From Cinclus cinclus (Eukaryota > Chordata > Aves > Passeriformes > Cinclidae): 64,000 nucleotides of DNA. Under the pieces are notes generated by a model. That model did no database searches. It was given only the letters and a program-made list of their open reading frames with translations, and was not told the DNA's origin. Shown piece after piece: positions 37,911 to 49,565 of this stretch. Position 1 is the stretch's first letter; each line of letters begins with the position of its first letter. A program made the translations under genes and the position numbers. The stretch lies in the NCBI RefSeq assembly GCF_963662255.1, contig NC_085047.1, positions 93,441,619 to 93,505,618 on the forward strand, given 5' to 3'.

Positions 37911-40900
37911 GCCCTGAGGCAAATTTGTCTGTGATGTCCTTCAATGGCCTTTTCTTCATGACCAAAACCAATGATGGCATGGTTGGCACCATGTGAATTT
38001 ATTCTTAGGGAACAGCTATGGCTACATCCTACAGAAATGACTTAAGGTATAATATGCAAAAGATACTTGATATGCATACGTGTCATTCGGAACAAGGTGG
38101 TTCAACTAAAAACACATGTCTGTTCTTCTGTGTATGTCACTTTTTAAACAATTCATATGATGACAGTATTGAACTTGCAAATAAAAATTAAGTTCTTTTA
38201 ACTGCCACAAATATGTTGTGAAAATAACTTCACATTTAAAGGTCACAAGTTGCATTTCTTTTGACTCCCTTGTCACTATTAGTCAGTAGGATCAAGATTT
38301 CTGATTCTGCTAAATCTGCACTCACATTCCCATTGTGGGCTGCTGCAGTCCATAGGATGTCTCCTAGATACATGGGTCTACTTATTATGGACAAGAATCT
38401 TAATGAGTTTATTAAAACTGAAGCAAATTCTGTCTTACTACTGGCTAATTTATTCCATCTGTGTCGTGATGCCAGGAAGAGTGAAAATTGAATGCATTCT
38501 TTATAGGGCATAATTCTGCAACTTCTTGTAAACATATGTGTACCTTTGTACATATCCACATACAGTACCCTATTAAACTTCAGGAACATGATAGTAGGGC
38601 AGCCTTGGATTCTTGTGTGCAGGTGGAGTCAGACTAGAGCTTAAAATGCGGCAGTTTAAAAAAAGCAATCTATGCAAAACTCACATTTTTTACATTTACG
38701 AGAACTTCTAGCATTGTGATCACTTTGAATTACAATGCTTACTTTTTGGTTGAATTTCCAGTCCCACATTTCTGTGTCATTCATTGAGTACATCCACACT
38801 AAGCCCCTAAAACTCAGGTTTTCTTTCATATATTAGGAAGCCTTGAAAAACTAGAGCATCTGATTCCTTCGTACCGGGAAACTCATCAGTCTTGGTACAA
38901 GATACTGGAGGGCTCAGATTATTTTGGTGAGCAAGGAGAGAATCCAGCTGTCTGGTGCAGTGGGCACAGCAGGGCTGCTCCCTCCACACAGTGCCAGCAA
39001 CAAAGAGTAAACTAACTTCCTATGAAAGACCTGGATGGGGAGTACCTACTGAGCTGCTATTTTCATCTGCATTCTAGCCCCTGTGCATCAGGGAAGAGTT
39101 TATTTTTGCTCACTCAGTGGCTGCATATATCTATAGATCAGGTTGCTTTGTGGTTTCCATCTAAGACCTGCTGTTCAACTGCTTGTAACACAGTCAAATT
39201 CTAAACATCCAGGACAGGCTTTTATGTGATAGGGATGTCTTGAGCTGGTTAGTTTACCATCTGATTGTCAGTGTGGTGTGATTCAGACACTGACCAAGCA
39301 GAAGTTATACAGTGAAACACTTTTCCAGTCCTGGTGAAAGAAAACAGTCATATAACTGAGGTGCTCCAAAACCTGCAAGGTTTGAAGATGAGGGAGAGCA
39401 GGGACAATTGCCAAGGGAAATTAAAGGTCTGTGAGCAGCCAGAGCTGCTTAGCTGAAGACCATGGGGACTGAAGCTCAGTGGCTCCAGCCATGGGCTGCC
39501 TCATCATCAGCCTGCTCTGTGCTGATCACAAAGCCAGCAGAAAATTACTCACTGTCACTGCTGAGCTGGTTTTCCATCAGCTCATCAAGATCAGTTGTCA
39601 TACAGAATGGTCAAGCCAAAGCCAGTGCCAGCCTAAGAAAAATGTCAGGAAAAGGAGAGGAGAAAGGTGTGGAACTGCAACCCTAGAGAAAGCAGACTAA
39701 CTTGTGATACCCAGTACAGGCAATTTCCCTTGATTAGGGCATCTAGTTTGTGGACTAACCTGTGGGGTGAAGAGGAAGAACCTAGTATATGTTAGAATAA
39801 ATATGCAGGCAGAGCAGTGGCAACGTGAAGAATAGCTTTTTCAGGCTATGCAGCTACTCATCACATTGCTCTGTCTACATATTTCAGGCTTCATAGCCTG
39901 AAAGAAAGCACCTTGAGAGTGAGCTCTAGTTACAGCTGTCTGGAAGATGATGAGGGCAAATATTTCTGTTTAATGAGCATGCATACCCATTTGCTCATTT
40001 AGAAGAAATAAGTCATAAAGGAAGGCAATAAGCAGAAACAAAACCAGAAATTGCTGTGGTTCACCAAATGGTACCTGTTTGTAGCTTCTGCAGTGACCTC
40101 ATGCTTCGTGAAAAGGTGCAACAAAGCACTGGTGTGCCAGCACGTATTAAGGACAAGGAAAAAGCCTCCATTATCCTTTTCTTTGGTTCATAAAGTGTTG
40201 TCTAGGATTCAGTAGGTAACTGAGATAGAGATGGCTCTAAATTATGGATTCTTTCATGTTTTAAAAGCAGGATAAGTTTGTACCACCTTTATCATTACAA
40301 ACAGTCCCGTTGATGTCACCTCCAGAAAGCACACATCAGGTCATGGAGATATGATATCCCAAAACACAGAGACGCTGACAGAGGACAAAAAGGTTGAGGT
40401 GCTGAACATCAAGTCTACAGCACACCCGTGACATGCTGGGGGCAGCAGTTAGTAGCTGATGTGACATATCCTTTCAACCACTTGCTCAATTTGCCTCCAA
40501 AATAAGATCACCTGAGCAAAAAACAACCCTGCTCTGTGACAAACACTTCACCTCATGTGAACTTACAAAATATTGTTAGCCTGAATGAGGACCATTGGCA
40601 GGAAATAAAATATATATCTAGGGAAGGCTGGCAAGGAAAAAAATAAACAGGCTCTAATTTTCTCCTGCAATACTAAGCAGCTTTCATACTGTGGGAGACT
40701 AGAAAGGCTGAGTTACCCTGACGTCAGTACAGTCATTACTGGCTCAGGTTTTTGGCTTGTGTACAAGGCTAATATTCTTACTCTCAGGAAGGTCTTACTC
40801 TAGCACAGAAGTGGCTAAGAAACTTTAATGTGTTGTCCCTCTTTGTATCTTAATCCAAGTGTCTGAATTTCAGAACATCTGGAGACCAACCATGGTGAGC

Positions 40901-43380
40901 ACATTTTCACGTTGTCAGGAAAGCTAATTAAGAACCTCATTGTAATTAAAGGTGTCCTCAGATGCTCTAAAATGAAAATCAAACACCAGACAATGTATGT
41001 AGTCCACATACATGCACTACCTAGAGAGTAAAGTATTCCATATTCCTTCCTATCAGACAATTTGACATTCTTCATGCCCATACTGACTACTGTGGAGGCC
41101 TCTTGCTACAGACGACTCAGTGATTTGGGGAAATTATCTTGCAACAGGCCAATACATCTGAGTGCTAGAGAGCAAATTACAGGCCCTTAATGTTTTCCCA
41201 AATATTTTCACATACACTCTGTTATTATTTATATTGCATTACAGACTATCGTGAGCCATTTGGCTTTAACAAGAGGTGACTTGAACTGTATGCTGTAGTT
41301 GGGAGTGCACTCATCCAAGATGACATCGGCAGTAATAACAAAACACACCGTCCTCTGCCTAGTGAGTGTGCTTTCCTGAGGTCAGAGGGAGCTCAGGCTG
41401 CTGAGCACTCTTTAAGGGTTTACCTCAGAAGCCCTTTGACATATCTTGAACCTGTTCAGATCACCACTGTCCTAAATTCTCACAAGGATCTGAAACACCA
41501 CACAGCACCCTTCAATCCTGTTGCACTAGATGATTAGAGACAGATTGCTGTGGAACAGAGACAACCCTTTAAGTAAGCAGCGAATGGGAGATGAATCCTA
41601 GTGGGATAATACACATCCCTGGCTGAATGAGAGTTGTTAGCTGTGGCACCAGGTCCAAACCAGTACTGGACCAGATGGATTTGGTGCCTCATTGAGCTAG
41701 ACTATATTTAACATACAAAAGTGACACATTGCCATCAGTGATATTTGGCTAGTGACACGTTAAGGAGAGACCTCTGTCTGACTGCTGCTAGCTGGAAATA
41801 CACCCACTAAATATGTGAGGATGTAGGTATTTGTTTCAAGAAGCTGTGGAATACATCTGTGAGGGAGTGGGCTTCTCTTTTTATAGAGCATGTTATTAAC
41901 AAAGCCTAAAATCTCAGTTGCATTTTCACCCTATTATTCAGACTGTTTTCTGTCCTAACTTATCTGCTTATTTCTAGAAACTATTGATATTTGTTTTGAA
42001 CACCAGAAAGACCAACATTTCACTAGTACTTGAAAATAATTCAAATACAGCAGAATTTTGGTAAATTTCAGAAATAATTGTTTTAAGTGCTTTAACTACC
42101 AGGATTTGGTAGCAGAAGCACTGCTGTAAATGAGTAACTGTGTTCAAGGTGTTTTGTTATTCTGTGGACAGTAAAACAATTCATAAGGTCAGAGTACATA
42201 AACCCAGGATTTTTTTTACAGGTGCAGATCCTTATGGTCTGAACTCTTTGATACAAGATTCTTCTTTTCTCTTTCTGAAATGGCATCTGCCACTTCAAAA
42301 GGGTGAAACATATTGCACATGGGAATTTGCAAGCAGTCTCCATACAAAGAGAATTTTTGTTCTTTTTATACTTTCATACCAAGCACCCAGAAGAAACCTA
42401 CTTGCTTTGTGGTATGTCAGAGAAGCACTTTGATCCAGTAAGTATTTTTTTCCCAGCTCTGGGAGTGAGATGGGAATCCAGGCAGAAAATGGGAATCTGA
42501 GGCAAAGGCTGCACATGCCACATAAAAATAGTGCCACACAATTATCCAAGTGCAACAATTCCTCTCCTTAATTAGCATTGCACACAGCCCTGAATCACAT
42601 CCCACATTAATATCTTGTAGTCACATGTAAGACTTCTTTTTTACCTAACCATTTAACACCCCCTTTCTTTGGGTGTCTCCAGTACTTTAATATCTGGAGT
42701 GTATCTTATTCTGAACTGAAATTACTTATCACTAGATACAGCTGCAAGACTACAGATCTGGTCAGCAAAGGCAGAACAAGCAAAAGTAAGTAGACATGGC
42801 TTAAAAAACCCACACTGTCACACAGCTAATCCTTTTTAGCAGGTAGGCAAAAATCAAAGCATCCCATAGATATGAAGCCTAGACTGGTGAAAGAAATTCT
42901 AGCAATTTCAACATGAGACATGCAAGAATGAGAGTGGATGTTCACTTATTAAGAAAAGTGCTTCTATCTGACCACTTTACTGTGGGGATGGAGAGAAAAT
43001 TCGTAAATGGTAGGTTCTCTTAAGAATATTGTAACAGTTCCCCCCCCAGTTGGTCTACAAATTACCCCTTTATTTGCCCCAAATTTGTAGCGTGTTTATA
43101 TTTTATTGATTATTTTTTCCCAGATTTACTTGGCATAAAGAGGACTGATGCAGAAAGGATAGGCTAGATCGGTGGGTAATGTAAATGATTGCAATTTCAT
43201 CACCTGTAATGGAATTAATCTAAATTACAGCAGCTGGGCAACTGACTGTGAAATTGAGCAGACCTTCCCCTCGGAAAATAATCCCTGATACCTCCCTCTC
43301 ACAAGGGCAAAGGTGTTTGCCTGGCAGCTGTCACAACTCCGTGAGTTGTGAGAGACCTTAATTTCGGACTAACTTTCTTC
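37911..43380. other. Intergenic sequence upstream of RAB20
   Basis: AT-rich, with no recognised gene, RNA or repeat family. Short open frames (for example at 38236-38589, 39462-39700 and 42140-42433) show no domain and no splice context. A run of C lies near 43041. Distal regulatory elements for RAB20 or NAXD may be here but cannot be seen by eye. Confidence 0.5.
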
Positions 43381-43890
43381 CCCTCCATGTACACCCCAGG
43401 AGGGGAGCGGGACGAGCGAGCTTTCCCCTGGGCTCCGGGAGGGCCGCGGGGATGGCGTCTGTGCCATCCCCAGCTGAAAGGACGCGAGCATCACAGGACG
43501 CAGCTGCATCCCCCGAAGGCTCAGCGCGGCCGAGCCCGGCCCCGACGCCCCCGCGGGAACCGGCTCTCGGCAGCCGGTCAGAAGTCACCCTGCCCCGGGG
43601 TGGCCGGGACACCGCCCGGGGTCAGGACACGGGCGGACGGTCCGCGGAGCCCCGGCCCTTCCCCGCCTGCGTCCCCACCCCCTGCGGGGCGGGAGCGGGG
43701 CCGGGCCGGGGCCGGGGGGAGGAGCAGCCGGGGCCGGAGCTGGGGCCGGATCTTGGCGGCTCCAGCGGAGCCCCCGAAGTTTGCGCTGCCGGCAGAGGCG
43801 GCTCTCGGCCCTCCTCCCGCCGCTTCCGGAGCCCCGGCGGCCGGAGCTGGCCGGGCAGGGCAAGGGGGCGGGAGCGGCCGCCGGCTGGGA

Positions 43891-43916
43891 ACCGAACCGA
43901 GCCGAACCGAACCGAT
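43891..43916 (+). repeat. (ACCGA)n-like repeat in the RAB20 5' leader
   Basis: About five imperfect ACCGA/GCCGA units ending about five bases before the RAB20 start codon. Probably part of the 5' UTR. The frame is open through it into RAB20 but contains no upstream in-frame ATG. Confidence 0.85.
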
Positions 43917-43921
43917 CCGCG

Positions 43922-44093
43922 ATGAAGAAGCCGGACGGAAAGGTGGTGCTGCTGGGGGACATGAACGTGGGCAAGACCTCCTTGTTGCACCGCTACATGG
44001 AGCGGCGCTTCCAGGAGACGGTCAGCACCGTCGGCGGTGCCTTCTACCTGAAGCAGTGGGGGCCGTACAACATTTCCATCTGGGACACCGCAG
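43922..44093 (+). CDS. RAB20: RAB20 small GTPase, coding exon 1
   Basis: RAB20 is a Rab-family GTPase of endosomes, phagosomes and macropinosomes, linked in mammals to phagosome maturation and to hypoxia or interferon-gamma induction. The exon encodes 57 residues plus one base from ATG 43922-43924 (G at -3). It shows the P-loop G12-DMNV-G17-K18-T19, the switch I threonine T36 in STVGGAFYLKQW, and the start of switch II, WDTAG (D55-G58). STVGGAFYLKQW and GDMNVGKTSLL are distinctive of RAB20 rather than other Rabs, and human RAB20 differs at only a few positions here as I recall it. The exon ends at GCAG/GTGAGC in phase 1, just where the human gene splits its DTAG motif. The second coding exon (effector, NKVDL and SAK motifs, C-terminal cysteines) is absent from this window. 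Confidence 0.97.
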
Positions 44094-47000
44094 GTGAGCG
44101 CGACCCCCGCACGGAGGGGATGCGGCTCCGGCGCGGGGCTCCCGGCGGAGCGGGGCTTGCCGAAACCCGCGGGGTGTTTGCTGGCGGGCTGCCCCTCTCC
44201 TCCGGCCCCGGTGAGAGCGGCGCTGCCCGCGGCACCCTCCGTGCCTTGGGATGCACAGGGCTTTCTTTTCCCTAGTTTTGGCTCGGCCCTAATGTACGAG
44301 CTGCTGATGGGAAAGGTTGCGGTGGGTGTCCTCGCTCGGGACAGCCCGGCTTTCCGAGAAGCGGCGGGCGGGAGATGGAGACGTGAGCCCCGCGGCGCCC
44401 CGGAGGCGGCGGCTCCGGGAGCCCAGCCCCGCTGCTTATCGCCTTGTGCCGGCACTACGGCGAAGTCAGTCGCCTGAATCATAGGGTTCGGCGGTAGGGC
44501 AGAGTCTGAAAAGAGTCAAAGGCCATAAGGGGCCTTAGAGCCGCTCATCTCTGGCATTTTTAAAATTGCTTTGCGAAATGTGGATGTACAGGGAAGACTG
44601 CGGTGCGTGGTTGCTTTCTTTTACCCGAGTAGATGACTACTGACTACAAGTTCAGTCAGTTATTAGAGAGGTTACAGCTTCTGTTCATCCCTTCTCGTTG
44701 TGTACTGTTGCGTTTGATATCAGCTGGTGTCACGCTCGGACTTCCAAACACGTGCCGCTTGCCTGCCCTTCAGACGTGGCGCTCCCCTTCACCGCAGCTG
44801 TAAGAAATTGGTGCACAAAGAGCGTGGGCTGCCGGCAGTTTCTGTCTGGGATAGCAGCAGGGGCTGTCTGTCCCACTCTTGTGGCAGGCAGCATCTCTGG
44901 GATGCAGGACTGAGCGTGGGTTGTGGTTTGGAGGCCTGGGGTGGAGGAGAAGGGAGAGCACGGGCTGGAGAAGTGGTTTGTGGTCTTAGTCGTATGAATG
45001 TCTTGCTCTTGATTATTAAGTCAGGAAGCTCCTCTCTGTCATGCAGGACCGGAGTGTCGCTCTTGCCCTTAAGTTGTTCTTTGCAAAATAATCTTGTTCC
45101 ATTTTTTTTCATGTTTAGTTGCATTTTTAACACTGGTTAGTGGCAACATGAAGAACATAGACGATATGTCCTTGTGAAACTTGTGGAGCTGCAGCATCGT
45201 GCAACATTCCAGTTTCCTCTTGATGAAATTTGGGAGGGAAGTTCATTTGCTGTGTCACTTCATGTCACAATCTAGTCCAGAACGGCTTTTCCTGTGTGAG
45301 GAATTGAGGAGGAAAGGGAGAAATGAAACTGCAAAGAAGTTATATAGAAACGCTTTTGGGAAGTGTGGGGAGGAGGTGTTTAAGAGCCTTTTCTTGCATT
45401 TAGTAATCTGTTACTATCATGAAAGCTCTCTGCCAGTAGCTCTGTTTTAAATGTGCTTTCTATGTAATTTGCAGTTTTTTTTTTTTTTAATCTGTTTTAG
45501 TTTTGGAATTGATATGTTTTACTATGGGGAATCTCTTGTGGGCAGTTGCTGCTTGTTTCTAGTAAGCCAGACCCCTGTGAGTGATTAGCACTGAGCTCTA
45601 TTTCAACAGAAAAGCTATCTGTCTTAGTGAGATTGTTCCTTGGTAATTTCCATTGCACCCCTCTATTTTTTTTCAATCATACATAGTAAGTCCCTCCAAG
45701 GCTTGTGTGCTGGCTTTAGAGCCCTTTTTTGTCAGTCTTTTATTCTTCTTGCGATGTTTTATTCTGTGTTAATTGAAGAATCAGGTTCCAGTTGTATGTG
45801 AAATCCGGAAAGCTGCAGAGATGGAATCTCCATGTGTCAGGTGAAGCACCCAGGTGATATCTGTCTCAGGTACAGTGCAAGTGTTCAGAGCTCAAGTCAC
45901 TTCCCCAGTGGCCAAAATTCCCTCTGCACCATGGAGCAGGGCCACTGCCAATACACAGCTCTGCAGCAGAAGTTCCTGCTCCTCAGCAGGACTTCTGGAG
46001 CAGAATTTCTGAAGCTTTATTTGCAGAGCAGCAGCTAAGAAATGTTGCTGTATTGTACTGGGGTGGCATAACACGTCTTCCTCATTCTTCTCTGTTGCTG
46101 GAGTTAGCATTGAGCCTCTCTTGTGTTTCAGGGGCAGGCAAGGGCTCTTGCACTGTCTCCCTGTTGACCTGTGCTCTTGCAGAATGATGGAAGCTGACAA
46201 AACTGGGCTAGACTGTTGGGGCCTGTAGGTTTTCACTTATTAACAGCTCTCATTAATTTTGGGAGAAATAGAAGCTCCTGGGGCTCATATGTGCTTTCTG
46301 CTATCCTGGTGAAGAAGTAAGGGACCTTGTTGACACTGTAACTGGTGTTAAGTCACAAGGGGGTTCAAAAGTTCATTTTATTTATTTATTTATTTTTTTT
46401 TTTATGTTGTGTGGACCTTATGCTTTTGCTGGCCTCGATGTGTCTGGAGACCTTGGTTTGGACCTCTTATCTCTGCTGTCTGGTCTCACTGTCTTATCTC
46501 TACCAGCTGGATACCAAGTAAGCTTGGAATGTGTAGTAAGGAGTTTAAAATTTAGGTTTTTTGTCTATTTATTAACCAGATTTTGCTAACTACTGAATTC
46601 TTGTGAAACAGTTACAGGGTTATAAAATACTGATACATTGTTTTAATTTATATTTGTAGCTATACAGAGAAATCCAGCAACAAACAACCATCCGGGAGAT
46701 TTAAAATTCTTTAGCACAGCAATGGCAAGAACATGGATCAAAGTTTGCACTCGTCCCACCTACCTAAATACTGAGTGCCAGTTTAGGATGACTGTGTTAA
46801 TACCACAATAACACTTTATCCAATGTATGATGTAGAAATATGGAAGATTTGGCCTAGAAAATTAGGGTATGCATGGTAGTATCTACTGTACTAGTTCAAG
46901 ACATAATTAAACAAGGTAAACTGGAATACATATTCTTTTTAAATTTTGTCCATTCATATTATATTTAGTATGTGAATGTTTGTTTATTTTTGTTGTTGCT

Positions 47001-48204
47001 TATGAGCATTAGTTTTGGGACTTATCTCCATAGAAGTCTCCTGTGTTTTACTTGCAGTTCAGATTGTATGGTTATTTGTTTGTCTGGTATGGGTAGGCAT
47101 TTGGCTGTAACAGCACTAACTTCAATACACTGAAGCTTCTTTCTTGTAATACAATGTGATGTTTGTGCACACTTGGACTTCAGTGATTGATGAAGATATC
47201 TGCAGTAGTGGTGATGGATCAAAACTTAAGTATGCATGGATACTAGTACTAGATAAGTTTAATTGCTGATTTTCTGAGATTTTTTTTTTAATGTTTCCTT
47301 TTCACTAGTTACTCTGTTGATTTTGCATTACTTCCTGCTCTGAATTTAGAGAACACTTGTTTTCCTAGGAAGAATTAAATTTGCTCACCACAGTGCTTAA
47401 AATGGGCATTTCTGTGTTATATTTAATGAAATCGGTGTGATCAGCTGACCTGTTCTACCAAGTTAGATTTGAAGTGTACATCAGTTATTCTAGGGAGGGA
47501 TCTTAGCTGCACATTCACACCCCTCCTTATCTTGGAAAAATCAGGTACTTAGTCTAGTCTAAATCTTTCATGTTCTTATCCATAAGCCCTGTACAATGGA
47601 TGTGTGGAAGTTGTCAGACTTGATTTTTTTTTTTAATGTAAATGCTTGTGGCAAATAGTTCAACATTTCCCTTTTCCAATTTGATGATTATGAGAGAAGT
47701 TATTTGAAAGTTGTATTCAAGTCAAGGAAACAAACAAGCCACAGATGTGGGAATACTTGGGAGAAGTATCATATGCTTGCCATGTTTCAGAACTCTCCTT
47801 TTCCTAATTTTGACTGTTTCTCTGTTGTCAGAGGCTTGGAAAGAGTCTTGTGTCTGACCTAGCATGGCTGCTTGTTGTATTTGTGGTTGGAGCATAGAAT
47901 TATTTACTACTTATATTCTGGTGCGACAAATTACATTTGCTTGTTTTCTTTTCGGATTAGTTAATTCAAAGGAACTTAAACAAAAAGAGCATTAACTGTA
48001 CTAAAAGAGGTAACTGTACACTTTTAGTGTTTTAAAGAACTAATTTGCTGGATAGAGGCCTAGTCTCTAAGGCATTTGAGTACATGCTCTAAGAGCTTTG
48101 TACTAGTTTTTTGAAGCAGTATTTTTCTGAAACAAGGAAAGTAAGCAACAACATCAGCAAGAACTTCCTCATACAAAATGCTTGGGGGTTAGACACTCAA
48201 GGTG

Positions 48205-48272
48205 TCAAAGATATATAGATATGTATCTATTTCTGTGTGTGTAATTACATATGTGTGTATATATATGTATTT
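48205..48272. repeat. TA/TG-rich microsatellite
   Basis: Imperfect ATATAGATATGTATC and TGTGTGTA/TATATATG units in RAB20 intron 1. A similar TATATG/TGTGTG tract lies about 0.7 kb further on, at 48905-48945. Confidence 0.75.
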
Positions 48273-49340
48273 TCTAGGCAGTGCTGACAGCAGCTGCAGA
48301 GTAAACTAAAACTTTCTGCTGGGTGCTCATGGCACGTAGCTCAGAGCTAGCATTTTGTGTCAGGCAGCACAAAACCTCCTGAAGTTTTGAGGGTCTTGGT
48401 ACTATTCCACCATTAAACCTAGAATAATTATGTGTGGTGGCTACAGCTAATGATATTGTAGGAGTCTTTGGGCTGCTCAGGCATGCTTTCTGATGCCTTG
48501 GTATTTCAAAAGGTAATTTTTTTTCTGTATGTTAGGTTTCAGTCTCAGTTGACATTTGTTCATCTGACAGATAAGTGGTTTCTTAATAATTAGTGGTCAT
48601 GTCCCCTGTGTTGCTGTCGTAGCATTAGAGCAGTCAACTGGTAAGTGAATGACCAGTATTTTAGAAAGTTCACATCAGGACCCTCTAATGCTGTTTTAAG
48701 AGGCTGAGTTTTGAACTTGCCAGCAGATATTCATGCAGCATCATAATGGAGAAACATAAAGGTTAACTTTATGGAAAGCAAACTTTCCTTCTTTTCCTCC
48801 TTCTCATCTTGAGCTGTCTGTCAGCAAGGACTGACTTGATTTTTTTATTCTGTGAATACTCAGCTATTGGTTCATATTTTTACATCTTCCATTTATTTTT
48901 ACTTGCATATATATATGCGTTTGTGTGTGTATATATATGTATAAACTTGTCAGAGCTAGTATAGTTAGGGTCAGAGGAGAGAAACATGGCCTAGAAAAGG
49001 CTCTTCTGTGCCTTGGGTCAGCTGCAGTGGATCTGCCTAATGAGTGCTTGCATCTCTTGTGACTGGTTTGCTGATGTCTGATGTTAATCAGTGCTGGTGA
49101 GCACGTGTGAATTGCTCACAGCTTCTGATCTCTGACTACTGGGTTTCATAGGCTGCAGTGCAGGCAAGCTGCTGAGCTGAGCTTTCTTGGGAAAGGTGTG
49201 AATGTTTAGCTGGTAAGATGTGTTAGTTTTCCCGGTAAAAATTATTAGGTTACTCCTTTGCTTAGTTAGGATTTTTGTGGGTTTGATTTTGTTCTTTTTC
49301 AGAATTTGTGTTGATGAACGCTTCCTTGTGCACACTGAGT

Positions 49341-49565
49341 CAAAGAATATCTTGAGCTGAAAGGGACCCATGAAGACCAAGGCCAATTGCCTTCTCCTTG
49401 CAGGTTTACTTAAAACTGAACCATATGAGCAAGAGAGACCTCCTTCAACTCTGACAGGCTTGCTGCTGTGGGGAGCCCTTTCCAGTGAATAATCAGAGAG
49501 GGTGCTCAATCTTTTCCTAATATCCAATTTGAACTTCCCCTGATGCAGCTACACTCCATTTCTTG
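49341..49565 (-). mobile_element. CR1 LINE 3' fragment, antisense
   Basis: Antisense CR1 landmarks in order: AAAGAATATCTTGAGCTGAAAGGGACCCA, CTCTGACAGGCTTGCTGCTGTG, GGGGAGCC, TTTTCCTAATATCCAATTTGAAC and CCCCTGATGCAGCTACACTCCATT. About 225 bases and diverged, so an old copy. Confidence 0.85.

Larger units (their letters stand above)
43380..44460 (+). promoter_or_regulatory. RAB20: CpG island promoter of RAB20
   Basis: GC and CpG density rise abruptly at about 43390 and drop after about 44460. The island brackets the first coding exon of RAB20 and includes GC-box-like GGGGCGGGAGCGGGGCCGG near 43684-43705 and GGGGGCGGGAGCGG at 43864-43877. No TATA box is evident. Overlapping open frames on both strands come from the low stop-codon density. 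Confidence 0.85.

Noticed and set aside
43348..44482. Long overlapping frames around RAB20 exon 1 (157-286 codons)
   Set aside because: Shadows of a CpG island; only the RAB20 frame carries a recognisable protein motif.
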